A stretch of 64,000 nt of DNA from Desertifilum tharense IPPAS B-1220 (GCF_001746915.1 NZ_MJGC01000016.1:62001-126000), one strand, 5' to 3'. Numbered from the stretch's first letter, positions 34,510-43,626 are shown. A program made the numbers and translations. The notes: generated by a model from the sequence alone, not told the origin.

Positions 34510-34624
34510 CGGTGTTCTCCTCTTAACAACAGGGCAGAGAATCTAGAGGGTTTCTCTGTCACGTCCATGAGCTTTTTATAGGACGGGATATGCGGCTAGG
34601 TGACTGTTGTAACCTAGCCTTTTT
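34510..34624 (+). ncRNA. Candidate small RNA 2, paralogue of small RNA 1
   Basis: About 115 bases. Near the 5' end a TGTT / AACA stem presents the loop CTCCTCTT, as in small RNA 1. Then come two hairpins (CAGAGAA / TTCTCTG at 34535-34558; CGTCC / GGACG at 34562-34585) and a perfect terminator, GGCTAGGT / ACCTAGCC (34594-34619) plus five T's. The 5' module and promoter match those of small RNA 1 while the 3' parts differ, as expected of duplicated regulatory RNAs. It lies just upstream of the iron-uptake operon. Confidence 0.65.
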
Positions 34625-34641
34625 CATAGGGAGACTTGTAA

Positions 34642-34670
34642 TTGAACAAATCGTCACTAAGGATTAATAT
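34642..34670 (+). promoter_or_regulatory. Likely promoter of the iron-uptake operon
   Basis: TTGAAC, 17 bases, TAATAT, placed after the terminator of small RNA 2 and about 75 bases before the futC start. The leader contains the palindrome TTGCATTTTTTGCAA. Control by Fur is expected for such genes but a clear box is not visible. Confidence 0.55.
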
Positions 34671-34743
34671 GTTTTGAGAAGAATTTGTGTTAGTTTATTT
34701 TGCGATTGCATTTTTTGCAAAAGAGTTTCAAAAGCCTTGAGGA

Positions 34744-35835
34744 ATGAGCGAACCTGTCATCGTCCAGTTAGAGAGCATCACCAAGCAGTTTAATCGGGCT
34801 GCCGCACCCGCGATCGCGCAGGTCAGTTTAAGCTTGCAGCAAGGCGAGATTTTAAGCTTGCTGGGCCCTTCTGGATGTGGCAAAACCACGCTTTTACGCT
34901 TAGTTGCCGGATTTGAAAAACCTCAGCAAGGCAGCATTGAAATTGCAGGACAACCCGTTGCGGGAAACGGTATTTGGGTTCCCCCAGAAAAGCGCGATGT
35001 CGGCATTGTGTTTCAAGATTATGCCCTATTTCCGCACCTTAGCGTCGGCGATAATATTGCCTTTGGTTTGCAACAAAGCAAATCCATCTCCAAAGACTCC
35101 ATCCAAAAACGGATTCAAGAAGCCTTAGCCCTAGTCCGCCTCGAAGGCTTGCAAAAACGCTACCCCCACGAACTCTCCGGCGGACAGCAACAGCGAGTCG
35201 CCCTGGCTAGAGCATTAGCCCCTCAACCCGCCCTGATTTTACTCGACGAACCCCTCAGCAACCTAGACGTGCAAGTCCGGTTGCAACTGCGCGAAGAAAT
35301 TCGTCGCATCCTCAAAGATAGCGGAACCAGCGCCATCTTCGTCACCCACGACCAAGAAGAAGCCTTGTGTATTTCCGATCGCGTCGGCGTCATGCAGCAA
35401 GGCAAATTAGAACAACTCGGTTCCCCCGAAGCCATTTACACAGAACCCGCCACCCGCTTCGTCGCCGAATTTGTCAGCCAAGCCAACTTTATCCGGGCCC
35501 ATCGCCGGGGGCAATTTTGGGAAACCGAACTCGGCCAATTTCCCATAACCTCCCCCCTAGAAGGCGAACAGGCCGACCTGATGATCCGCGAAGAAGCCAT
35601 CATTCTGCAAGCCGATGAAACCGGAGTTGCCACGATCCGCGATCGCACTTTCCTAGGCCGCGAACATCGCTATCGCATCCAAACCGCCTCCGGAGAGTAT
35701 CTCAACGTCCGTACCCCCACAAGCGCCCCCCTCGCCGTAGGGACTCGCGTGTTGCTATCGGTTCGCGATCGCAAAGTGCGCGTTTTCCCCACAAACGCCT
35801 CGGTGTCTGCTGTCAATACCCCCGTCTTGCACTAA
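34744..35835 (+). CDS. futC: Iron(III) ABC transporter ATP-binding protein
   Basis: A 363-residue ABC ATPase of the Fe3+/molybdate/sulfate (CUT-like) class: Walker A GPSGCGKTT, Q-loop FQDYALFPHL, signature LSGGQQQR, Walker B LILLDEP, switch His in VTHDQEEA. The C-terminal 120 residues form a TOBE-type regulatory domain. It pairs with the FutB-like permease encoded two genes later, which fixes the substrate as probably ferric iron. GAGGA lies almost on the ATG, so translation may be modest. The periplasmic FutA is not in the window. Confidence 0.88.
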   Translation: MSEPVIVQLESITKQFNRAAAPAIAQVSLSLQQGEILSLLGPSGCGKTTLLRLVAGFEKPQQGSIEIAGQPVAGNGIWVPPEKRDVGIVFQDYALFPHLSVGDNIAFGLQQSKSISKDSIQKRIQEALALVRLEGLQKRYPHELSGGQQQRVALARALAPQPALILLDEPLSNLDVQVRLQLREEIRRILKDSGTSAIFVTHDQEEALCISDRVGVMQQGKLEQLGSPEAIYTEPATRFVAEFVSQANFIRAHRRGQFWETELGQFPITSPLEGEQADLMIREEAIILQADETGVATIRDRTFLGREHRYRIQTASGEYLNVRTPTSAPLAVGTRVLLSVRDRKVRVFPTNASVSAVNTPVLH

Positions 35836-35845
35836 CCCAAGACCT

Positions 35846-36685
35846 ATGATGAATCAGCCGACCTTCTCCAAAAACCTGCCCGCCCCCCTGCGAATGCTGA
35901 TTCGACCCATGCTGTACTTCTCCATCCTTTTGCATGGGGGATTTTTGCTGATTCCGCTTCCCGAACCGCCTCCAGAAGTTGTAGAAGTTGAACCAGAACC
36001 CGTCGCCGTTCGCCCCCTGTCGCCCTCGCCGCCGCCTCCCTCTCCATCCCCTTCCCCGACGCCGACGCCTACCCCTCCCCCGGTTCAAACTCCCCCCTCT
36101 CCAGTTGTCACCCCTCCCCCAACCCCGGTTGTCCAGCCTCCGCCACCCACCCCTCGGCGTCCTTCTCCTCCTCCTCCCCAACCTACGCCTCCCCCAGAGA
36201 TTGACCCGTTTTTAGGGGCAGAACTGTTTGAAACGCCACCGCCCACGCCTTCCCCGACGCCAGAGGTGGTGCAAACTCCCGAACCCACGCCGACGCCGGA
36301 ACCGGAACCCACCCCAGAGGTGGTGCAAACTCCCGAACCGGAACCTACCCCAGAGGTGGCAGAACTTCCAGAAGACCCCTTAACAGAGTTTCCGCATATT
36401 GCGGGGGCCCAAACCGGGTGTGAGGGGCAATGCTGGCAAATTCAACAGCGATCGACCTCCGTGGCGCGAAACTTGCTGGAATCATTGGAAGCCCAAGGTT
36501 TCACCATTCGGCGAACCGATGGCGATCGCACCGGCGAACGCATCTATGAAGTGTCCAAAGATGGGGAAGTGCAATATTACATCAGCCTATTTTCAACCCT
36601 GGATGGCGGTACGAAATACGCGATCGCAGCAGAACCCCTCAAGCGTGAAGACTTAGCGAATCTCAACGAGGAATTGTCACCCTAA
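35846..36685 (+). CDS. TonB-like Pro-rich protein inside the iron operon
   Basis: A 279-residue bitopic protein: short cytoplasmic start, one membrane helix (about 20-38, FSILLHGGFLLIPLP), then some 130 residues of Pro/Thr/Ser-rich linker with Glu-Pro repeats, and a compact C-terminal domain of about 95 residues with two cysteines (GCEGQC) and a beta-alpha-beta-like pattern. Layout and linker are those of TonB energy transducers; the C-terminal domain lacks an obvious TonB signature. Its place between the ATPase and permease genes (10 and 1 bases away) suggests coupling of outer- and inner-membrane iron uptake. That role is inferred. Confidence 0.75.
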   Translation: MMNQPTFSKNLPAPLRMLIRPMLYFSILLHGGFLLIPLPEPPPEVVEVEPEPVAVRPLSPSPPPPSPSPSPTPTPTPPPVQTPPSPVVTPPPTPVVQPPPPTPRRPSPPPPQPTPPPEIDPFLGAELFETPPPTPSPTPEVVQTPEPTPTPEPEPTPEVVQTPEPEPTPEVAELPEDPLTEFPHIAGAQTGCEGQCWQIQQRSTSVARNLLESLEAQGFTIRRTDGDRTGERIYEVSKDGEVQYYISLFSTLDGGTKYAIAAEPLKREDLANLNEELSP

Positions 36686-36686
36686 A

Positions 36687-38363
36687 ATGACTCCAGTTAC
36701 AAACTTTAAATCTCCCGCTTCTCTGGTTCGCTGGCTTCCTGGTGGGTGGACGCTAGGCGCGATCGCCATTGCTATTGCGATCGCCACCCCCGTTTTAGTC
36801 GTGGGTGCAAACCTATTCGCCGATACCGGAGAAATTTGGCAACACCTCGCCTCTACCGTCCTTCCCCTGTACCTGCGAAACTCCCTGGGATTAAGCGTGG
36901 GCGTCGGGTTAGGCGTTTTCCTGATTGGGACAGCAACCGCCTGGTTAGTGACTCTGTGCCAATTCCGGGGACAAAGATGCTTTGAATGGGCCTTACTGCT
37001 GCCCCTTTCCGCCCCCGCCTACGTTCTGGCTTACGCCTACACCGACCTTTTAGAAGCCGGAGGGCCCGTACAAACCGCCATTCGCAACCTTACGGGGTTA
37101 AGATTCGGCGAATACTGGTTTCCCAACGTGCGATCGCTTCCAGGCGCGATCGCCATGCTAACCCTCGTCCTCTATCCCTACGTTTACCTCTTGGCCCGCG
37201 TCGCCTTTCTCGAACAGTCCACTTGTACCCTAGAAGCTAGCCGCAGCTTGGGCTGTAACCCGTGGAAAAGCTTCTTTAAGGTGGCATTACCCCTAGCGCG
37301 TCCCGCCATCGTAGCAGGCTTATCCCTGGCCCTAATGGAAGCCCTAAACGACTTTGGCACCGTGGAATATTTCGGCGTCCCCACCTTCACCACCGGGATC
37401 TATCGGACGTGGTTTGGGATGGGAGAACGGATCGCCGCCTCGCAACTGGCCTCGATCCTGCTATTGTTCATCTTTGTCCTGATTTGGCTAGAACAATGGT
37501 CGCGCCGTCAAGCCAAATATTACCAATCCACCAGCCGCTATCGCATCCTCTCGCGCTATCAACTGCGGGGGGTGAGGGAAGGATGCGCGATCGCGGTTTG
37601 CGTTCTCCCCATCTTTTTCGGCTTCCTGCTTCCCGGTGGCGTGTTACTCCACATGACCCTGAACAACTGGAACCAAACCATCGATAATCGATTTTGGGGA
37701 TTTGCCACCAATAGCTTTATCCTCGCTTCCGTTACCGCAATTCTCGGCGTTGTCTTAGCCGTGATTCTGGCTTACGGCGTTCGCCTGCAACCCAATCTAG
37801 GAATGCGTTTGGCGACTCGGATCTCCGCAATGGGTTATGCGATTCCAGGCGCAGTGATTGCGGTGGGAATTCTCATCCCCGTGGGGCGCGTTGATAACGC
37901 GATCGATCGCTGGATGCAAGCCACTTTTGGGATTTCCACCGGCTTATTACTCAGTGGTACCATTGTGGCGCTAGTGTTTGCGTATCTGGTGCGCTTCCTG
38001 GCCGTCTCCTTCAGTACGGTGGAGGCCAGCTTAGTCAAGATTAAACCGAATTTGGATGAAGCAGCGCGATCGCTCGGCACGTCTCCCACGGAAACCCTGA
38101 TCCGCGTTCACGCCCCCATGATGTGGGGAGGGCTACTCACCGGGGGAATGTTAGTCTTTGTCGATGTGATGAAGGAACTCCCCGCCACCTTAATTATCCG
38201 TCCGTTCAATTTCGATACCCTAGCCGTTCGCGCCTATCAACTCGCCGCCGACGAACGTTTAATTCGGGCGTCAGGTCCTTCGCTGGCGATCGTTCTAGTC
38301 GGCTTAATTCCCGTTGTTCTTTTAAGTTGGAAAATTGCTCAATCTCGTCATTATGAAAGTTAA
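36687..38363 (+). CDS. futB: Iron(III) ABC transporter permease, double-length
   Basis: A 558-residue permease with about twelve membrane helices. It is an internal duplication: each half ends with an EAA loop (EASRSLGCNPWKSFFKVALPLARP and EAARSLGTSPTETLIRVHAPMM), the cytoplasmic contact to the ATPase. Double-length permeases of this kind are typical of FutB/FbpB ferric-iron importers. It begins one base after the TonB-like gene, and the next gene overlaps its end by 11 bases. Confidence 0.9.
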   Translation: MTPVTNFKSPASLVRWLPGGWTLGAIAIAIAIATPVLVVGANLFADTGEIWQHLASTVLPLYLRNSLGLSVGVGLGVFLIGTATAWLVTLCQFRGQRCFEWALLLPLSAPAYVLAYAYTDLLEAGGPVQTAIRNLTGLRFGEYWFPNVRSLPGAIAMLTLVLYPYVYLLARVAFLEQSTCTLEASRSLGCNPWKSFFKVALPLARPAIVAGLSLALMEALNDFGTVEYFGVPTFTTGIYRTWFGMGERIAASQLASILLLFIFVLIWLEQWSRRQAKYYQSTSRYRILSRYQLRGVREGCAIAVCVLPIFFGFLLPGGVLLHMTLNNWNQTIDNRFWGFATNSFILASVTAILGVVLAVILAYGVRLQPNLGMRLATRISAMGYAIPGAVIAVGILIPVGRVDNAIDRWMQATFGISTGLLLSGTIVALVFAYLVRFLAVSFSTVEASLVKIKPNLDEAARSLGTSPTETLIRVHAPMMWGGLLTGGMLVFVDVMKELPATLIIRPFNFDTLAVRAYQLAADERLIRASGPSLAIVLVGLIPVVLLSWKIAQSRHYES

Positions 38364-38865
38364 ACCCCAAATTCCCCTGTTAATCCTTGCTTTTAGTTTC
38401 ACCCTTTGGGGCTGCAATCCTTCCCCAACCACCCAAGCCGATCCGCAGCAACAGTTAGCAGAAACCAATGAATGTCTCAACTGCGATTTCAGCAATGCTG
38501 AATTTAGCGGTCAAGATTTAAGTAATGTCAAACTGAACCAATCCAAACTCAATAACGCCAAACTAGAGAATGTCAATCTCACGGGCGCATTTCTCGATAG
38601 CGTCGATTTCAGCGGTGCAGATTTGAAAGGCGCAAATTTAAGCCAAGCGGGATTATCTGCCGCTAATTTAAGTAATGCCGATTTAAGCGGTGCGAATTTA
38701 ACTAATGCGTATTTAAGAAATGCAAATCTCAGTAATGCAAATCTGAGTAACGCTAATTTAGAGAACGCCGATTTAAGTAACGCTGACATCACAGGTGCAA
38801 ACCTAGAAGGCGCACAGCTTACCGGGGCAATTATGCCAGAGGGTGCCGTACAGAATTCCAATTAA
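38353..38865 (+). CDS. Pentapeptide-repeat lipoprotein
   Basis: A 170-residue protein. The first 21 residues are a lipoprotein signal (LILAFSFTLWGC), so it should be anchored on the outer face of a membrane. The rest, from about residue 40, is a run of roughly twenty pentapeptide repeats A(N/D)LxN, which fold into a right-handed beta-helix. The ATG at 38353 overlaps the futB end, which ties it to the iron operon. Cyanobacteria have many such proteins with mostly unknown roles; no specific function can be given. Confidence 0.9.
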   Translation: MKVKPQIPLLILAFSFTLWGCNPSPTTQADPQQQLAETNECLNCDFSNAEFSGQDLSNVKLNQSKLNNAKLENVNLTGAFLDSVDFSGADLKGANLSQAGLSAANLSNADLSGANLTNAYLRNANLSNANLSNANLENADLSNADITGANLEGAQLTGAIMPEGAVQNSN

Positions 38866-38867
38866 AG

Positions 38868-38955
38868 GGAATTGGGAGTTGGGGAAGAAGAGGATGGGGG
38901 GTGGGAATTGGGAGTTGGGAGTTAGGAGTTGGGGAAGAAAAGGATGGGAGTTAGG
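38868..38955. repeat. G-rich heptamer repeat cluster (GGAGTTG / GGAATTG)
   Basis: Imperfect copies of GGGAGTTG and GGGAATTG mixed with GGAAGAAGAGGATGG follow the pentapeptide gene directly. The same G-rich mix follows the cbiO gene at 62044-62160. Confidence 0.8.
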
Positions 38956-39082
38956 ACATCTATAAATAGAGTTCCCCTAGAACATCCTCCCTTGAACGCG
39001 AAGTAACGTGAAGGTTTCGGATGTAGTGTTATCGGTTCGCGATCCCAGGGCATCCTAAACAGTGACCTAAATCATCTATCGA

Positions 39083-40093
39083 ATGGCAGATATGCGGAGA
39101 AGAAAACTGTTCGCGAGCCTGCTTTTGAGCCTTCTCACCCTCACCTTAACGGTCAGTTGCCGCAGCCCCCAGGCGACTCCTCCCCCGACTCCAGTGGGAA
39201 CAACCTCTCTGAAAGTCGCGATGATTTTGGATGGTTCCCATACCGATAAAAGCTGGAGTCAGGGCGGATATGAAGGCCTAAAACTCATCGAAAGCCAATA
39301 CGGGGCGCAAATTGACTTTCAAGAAGGCATACATGGGGATGAACAGAGCATCCAAGCCCTACGCAGCTATGCCGAACAAGGCTATGACCTAATTATTGCC
39401 CATAGTGGCGGGTATATTGCCGCCGCCGAAACCGTTGCCAAAGACTTTCCGACGACCAAATTTGCGGTTGTCTCCACCTATGCGGGAAACAACCAAAACT
39501 TGGGGGCGGTTGGCTTTCGTTCTGGTGAAGTCGGCTATTTAACCGGGTATCTGGCGGCAATGAAGACGAAAACCAACAAGGTTGGCTATATTGTGGGTGC
39601 AGATTATCCGATCTATCAAGAGGAAGCGGCTTTATTTGAACGGGGTGCTAAGGCTCGTCAACCCGACATTGCAGTCTCTACTATTTTTCTAGGCAGTTGG
39701 ACGGATACGGAAAAAGCCACCCAAGAAGCGATGAAACTTGTGGATTCGGGGGTCGATTTGCTCGCCATTAACGCAGATGAAGCGGGAATAGCCGCCCTTG
39801 AAGCTGTTACCCAAAAAGAGGGAGTCTATGTCATCGGCTGGACAAAAGACCTCTACGAACTGGCACCGGATCGGATGATTACTAGCGTTCTGCAAGATAT
39901 TCCCGCCTTGGTACTCAACGCAGCGACTCTCGTGCAACAAGGACGCTGGGAAGGGAAACTCTATAAATTCGGTCTGAAGGAGAAAATTTATGACTTTGCG
40001 CCCTTTCGCGGCGCGCTGACTCCTGAAGAAGAGGCTGAATTTAAAGAAATCCGCGATCGCGTTGTCACCGGTAGAGTAGACATTACCCCTTAA
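39083..40093 (+). CDS. BMP-family (Med/PnrA-like) substrate-binding lipoprotein
   Basis: A 336-residue lipoprotein (signal with VSC at about residue 26). The mature part has the BMP pattern: KVAMILDGSHTDKSWSQGGYEGL, an ALRSYAEQGYDLIIAHS segment, the FRSGEVGYLTGYLAA helix and a C-terminal ITSVLQDIPALV. BMP proteins bind nucleosides or similar compounds for ABC uptake. No permease or ATPase gene is close; instead a sensor kinase follows 65 bases later. It repeats the binding-protein-plus-kinase arrangement seen at 23.1-27.8 kb. Confidence 0.9.
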   Translation: MADMRRRKLFASLLLSLLTLTLTVSCRSPQATPPPTPVGTTSLKVAMILDGSHTDKSWSQGGYEGLKLIESQYGAQIDFQEGIHGDEQSIQALRSYAEQGYDLIIAHSGGYIAAAETVAKDFPTTKFAVVSTYAGNNQNLGAVGFRSGEVGYLTGYLAAMKTKTNKVGYIVGADYPIYQEEAALFERGAKARQPDIAVSTIFLGSWTDTEKATQEAMKLVDSGVDLLAINADEAGIAALEAVTQKEGVYVIGWTKDLYELAPDRMITSVLQDIPALVLNAATLVQQGRWEGKLYKFGLKEKIYDFAPFRGALTPEEEAEFKEIRDRVVTGRVDITP

Positions 40094-40158
40094 CCTTCTG
40101 GGAACTGCCGCCAACCGCACGCAAGCCGCCTAAAACCTTGCTCTTCCTCGCTATCCGC

Positions 40159-42579
40159 ATGAACAAGAACCGCAATTCCGGGCAACCCGCACCCCTGTCT
40201 CGCCTTCGACGCCAACTGCTTTCCATTGCCACTCAAATTCGTCTGGCTCTCGTGCTGCTGGTGCTGTTGGGTGTTTTACCGATTGGCGGAATTTTGACCT
40301 ATTTAGCGTATCAAGCTCAACTTCGGGAATCGCAACTGCTGCAACAAGAGCGATCGCAAGTTGCGGCGGGGCAAATTAATAATTATATTGACGATCTCCA
40401 GCGCAAACTTGCTTATTTAGCCCGCGTTCGCGGCTTAAGCAACCTGCCTCCAGATATTCAACAAAACTTACTCGAAGGTTTAAGCCGTCACAATGATGCC
40501 TACCAATCCGTAGGGATTGTCAATCGCGAGGGAAACGTTGTGGCGATGGTTTCTCCCTATGAACCGGCAGCAATTAGCAATTTAGCCAACGAACCCCTAT
40601 TTATCCGCGCCTTTAGGCAGCAAGAAGATTACAGCGGACCTGTAGAATTCAATCCCGTCACTCGCCTACCCACTGCGATCTTAGCCGTGCCGATCCGCGA
40701 CCAACAAGATCGAGTGGATGGCGTTTTATTTGCTCAAATTAACCTCAATTTCCTGTGGTTTATCTTGTCCCAAGCCCGCGTTGGTCAAACAGGCTATGTC
40801 TATATTGTGGACGAGCGTAACTTCCTGATTGCTCGTAAAGGCGTCGATCCCAGAACCTTTCAAATTATAGATTTAGCCGGTCATCCGCTGGTCGCACATC
40901 TCCGCAACCCGCAACTGGATATTTATCCCGGCTTGGCTGATGTTCCAGTGTTTGGAGCCTCTGCAACCATTTCTAGCGTGGGCTGGACGCTGGTAGTGGA
41001 GCTACCCACGGCTGAGGTTTACGAACCCATCTATCAGATGATTGGGATTATGGGGATTGTTCTGCTGGTTCTCACCAGTTTAGCGATCGCCGCTGGTATG
41101 CTGTTATCGCGACAGATTGCCCTGCCGTTGCGCCAACTCACCTCAGCCGCCACGCAAATTCGCGAAGGGAACTTAAACGCACAGGTTCACATTCCCCAAG
41201 ACCACGAATTGGGGTTGCTTGCCTCAACCTTTAATAAAATGACGGCTGAGTTGCGCGTCCTCATTGAAGCCGTTGAAGTCGAACGTAATTTTGTTTCAGC
41301 CATTTTAGAGATTGCTGGAGCTTTAGTGGTGGTTCTCGATACTCGCGGTCGAATTGTGCGGTTTAATCGCGCTTGCGAACAACTCACGCAACTGAGCTTT
41401 GCAGAAGTCCAAGAGCGTTATATCTGGGAGGTTTGCTTGCACCCCACAACCCAGGCACAGTTCCAAAGCCTGTTTGAAAATCTCGAAACAACCCCCTTTC
41501 CCAACGAATACGAAAGTTGCTGGGACTCCAAAACCGGAGAAACGCACCAACTCGCCTGGTCTAATACTGCCTTATTCGACGATCGCGGCAAGATCGCCTA
41601 CATTATTGGTACCGGACTCGATATTAGCGATCGCAAACAAGCCGAATGCGCCCTGCAACAAGCCAAAGAAGCCGCAGAAATTGCCCTCAACAACTTCCAA
41701 ACCGCCCAAACTCAACTCATCCAAGCTGAAAAAATGTCGAGTTTAGGTCAACTGGTTGCAGGCGTCGCCCATGAAATCAATAACCCCGTTAACTTCATCT
41801 ACGGCAACCTCACTCACGTCCGCGACTATACCCGCGATCTCCTCGACCTCGTACAAACCTACGAACAATACACCCCCCAACCCCACCCTCAAATTCTGGC
41901 CAAAATCGACGAAATTGACTTAGATTTCCTCAAGGAAGACCTCCCCAAAATCCTGAGTTCCATGAGAGTCGGAACCGAACGCATCCGCCAGATTGTCCTA
42001 TCGCTGCGAAACTTCTCGCGACTCGACGAAGCGGAAATGAAGCCTGTAGATATTCATGAGGGCATTGATAGCACCCTGTTGATTCTCCAGAATCGTTTGA
42101 AAGCTAAACCCGACCATCCCGGCATCGAGGTCATCAAAAACTATGGCAATCTTCCCCTGGTTGAATGCTATGCCGGTCAACTCAATCAAGTGTTGATGAA
42201 CCTCTTGGCCAATGCGATTGATGCTGTAGAGAGTGCGATGAGCCAATCGACGCCAGACGCCCTTAAGGTTCATCCTCCCTGCATTCAAATTACAACGACT
42301 CAATCGGATCGAGAACAGATCCAGATTGCGATCGCCGATAATGGGATTGGCATGTCCGATGCCGTGCAAGCTCGTTTATTTAACCCCTTTTTTACCACCA
42401 AGCCTGTCGGAAAAGGGACGGGGTTAGGGCTGTCCATCAGCTATCAAGCCATTGTCGAACGCCATCGAGGTTCGCTGACCTGTTGGTCAAAATTAGGCAA
42501 AGGCACTGAGTTTACCATTACCATTCCCATCCATCAAACCCCCAATAGGCAACCGAGCGAGCGGGAAAAAGCGCGTTAA
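40159..42579 (+). CDS. Sensor histidine kinase (Cache-HAMP-PAS-HK)
   Basis: An 806-residue membrane kinase. A membrane helix near residues 28-50, an extracytoplasmic Cache-type domain, a second helix near 300-320, HAMP, PAS (about 375-495), then a HisKA domain with VAGVAHEINNP (H538) and a HATPase with NQVLMNLLANAIDA and GKGTGLGLSI. The long insert after the His region is typical of cyanobacterial kinases of this group. No receiver domain or response-regulator gene adjoins. I use the ATG at 40159 rather than a TTG seven codons earlier. The orphan BMP lipoprotein upstream is a likely partner (inference). Confidence 0.93.
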   Translation: MNKNRNSGQPAPLSRLRRQLLSIATQIRLALVLLVLLGVLPIGGILTYLAYQAQLRESQLLQQERSQVAAGQINNYIDDLQRKLAYLARVRGLSNLPPDIQQNLLEGLSRHNDAYQSVGIVNREGNVVAMVSPYEPAAISNLANEPLFIRAFRQQEDYSGPVEFNPVTRLPTAILAVPIRDQQDRVDGVLFAQINLNFLWFILSQARVGQTGYVYIVDERNFLIARKGVDPRTFQIIDLAGHPLVAHLRNPQLDIYPGLADVPVFGASATISSVGWTLVVELPTAEVYEPIYQMIGIMGIVLLVLTSLAIAAGMLLSRQIALPLRQLTSAATQIREGNLNAQVHIPQDHELGLLASTFNKMTAELRVLIEAVEVERNFVSAILEIAGALVVVLDTRGRIVRFNRACEQLTQLSFAEVQERYIWEVCLHPTTQAQFQSLFENLETTPFPNEYESCWDSKTGETHQLAWSNTALFDDRGKIAYIIGTGLDISDRKQAECALQQAKEAAEIALNNFQTAQTQLIQAEKMSSLGQLVAGVAHEINNPVNFIYGNLTHVRDYTRDLLDLVQTYEQYTPQPHPQILAKIDEIDLDFLKEDLPKILSSMRVGTERIRQIVLSLRNFSRLDEAEMKPVDIHEGIDSTLLILQNRLKAKPDHPGIEVIKNYGNLPLVECYAGQLNQVLMNLLANAIDAVESAMSQSTPDALKVHPPCIQITTTQSDREQIQIAIADNGIGMSDAVQARLFNPFFTTKPVGKGTGLGLSISYQAIVERHRGSLTCWSKLGKGTEFTITIPIHQTPNRQPSEREKAR

Positions 42580-42615
42580 ATTAGAAAATGTTGCTTCAAT
42601 GTTTATTAAGAAGTT

Positions 42616-43401
42616 GTGAATCATCCTGACGCGTTACGCAGCCTCCTAGAATTAGTCGCCCAAGGACAACTTAGCCCGGATGGGGCCTTGGATAAATTGA
42701 AGTATTTTGATTTTGAACCCGTTGGTGATTTTGCACGGGTCGATCATCATCGGACGCTGAGAACGGGATTCCCAGAGGTGATTTGGGGGCCGGGGAAGAC
42801 GCCAGACCAAATTGCGGGGATTATGGCGGCCATGCGACAGCGCCATCTGGTGGTGATGGCAACTCGGATAGAACCGGAGGTGTATTCCCAGGTGCAAGCT
42901 CAGATTCCTGACGTGCAGTATTATCGTTCAGCCCGGATTTGTGCTGCAATTCATCCCGATTTTGCCGGGGTGCAATATCCGGGGACAATCGGCATTCTCT
43001 CGGCGGGAACTGCGGATTTGGCGGTTGCTGAGGAAGCGGCGGTGACGGCGGAGTTATGCGGCTTTCAGGTGCAGCGCCTTTGGGATGTTGGGGTGGCTGG
43101 CATTCATCGGTTGTTAAATAACCGCCATGTCATTGATGCGGCTGATGTGTTGATTGTGGTGGCAGGGATGGAGGGGGCCTTACCGAGTGTGGTTGCAGGT
43201 TTGGCAGATTGTCCGGTGGTTGCTGTCCCGACAAGTGTTGGCTATGGGGCGAGTTTTCAGGGATTGGCGGCGCTATTGACGATGTTAAATTCCTGTGCGG
43301 CCGGTATTGGCGTGATGAATATTGATAATGGTTTTGGTGCGGCGATTTTGGCGGGACAGATTTTGAGAACTGCGGTGAAGTTGAATGCTAGGGCTGATTG
43401 A
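42616..43401 (+). CDS. larB: LarB, pyridinium-3,5-biscarboxylic acid mononucleotide synthase
   Basis: A 261-residue protein, GTG start. The N-terminal 90 residues carry the LarB-specific DHHRTLRTGFPEVIWGPGKTP, and the C-terminal half is an AIR-carboxylase (PurE-like) fold with GIGVMNIDNGFGA. LarB carboxylates and hydrolyses nicotinic acid adenine dinucleotide, the first step to the nickel-pincer nucleotide of lactate racemase. larC, larE and larA are absent from the window, so the pathway either lies elsewhere or is incomplete. A nickel-type ECF transporter is encoded 16 kb downstream. Confidence 0.93.
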   Translation: MNHPDALRSLLELVAQGQLSPDGALDKLKYFDFEPVGDFARVDHHRTLRTGFPEVIWGPGKTPDQIAGIMAAMRQRHLVVMATRIEPEVYSQVQAQIPDVQYYRSARICAAIHPDFAGVQYPGTIGILSAGTADLAVAEEAAVTAELCGFQVQRLWDVGVAGIHRLLNNRHVIDAADVLIVVAGMEGALPSVVAGLADCPVVAVPTSVGYGASFQGLAALLTMLNSCAAGIGVMNIDNGFGAAILAGQILRTAVKLNARAD

Positions 43402-43420
43402 CAAAATAGCTGAAAATCCC

Positions 43421-43480
43421 ATGAGTCGCGTAGGTTGGGTTAGCGCCATTCGTAACCCAACACAACCCGTTGCTGTTGAG
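43421..43480. repeat. Dispersed repeat copy (GTAGGTTGGGTT family)
   Basis: Starts with GAGTCGCGTAGGTTGGGTTAG and continues to CGTAACCCAACACAACCCGTTGCTG in two parts. It shares both halves with the 75-bp element at 6700-6774, but its right inverted arm has decayed. Confidence 0.65.
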
Positions 43481-43587
43481 TTTTATTCCTCACTCTCGTC
43501 AACCAGGTTCTAGAGTTTCTGAGTCGCCGAGATCAAGCGGACTGAACGGTAAGATTGCTGTTATTTGACAAACGCTTTTTAGAGTCG

Positions 43588-43626
43588 AGCAATCCTTAAT
43601 CCGTTGCCAGCCGATTAGGGATTGCT
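43588..43626 (+). terminator. Long hairpin, possible terminator or structured RNA
   Basis: AGCAATCCTTAATC and GATTAGGGATTGCT pair over 14 bases with one mismatch and an 11-base loop. It is followed by a pyrimidine run, TGTCCCTTCTCTATTT, not a pure T-run. It lies about 190 bases after larB, so it could end that transcript or be part of a separate RNA. Confidence 0.45.

Noticed and set aside
35813..36312. Gly- and Arg-rich minus-strand frames opposite the TonB-like gene
   Set aside because: They are the antisense of the Pro-rich linker codons and have no start signals.
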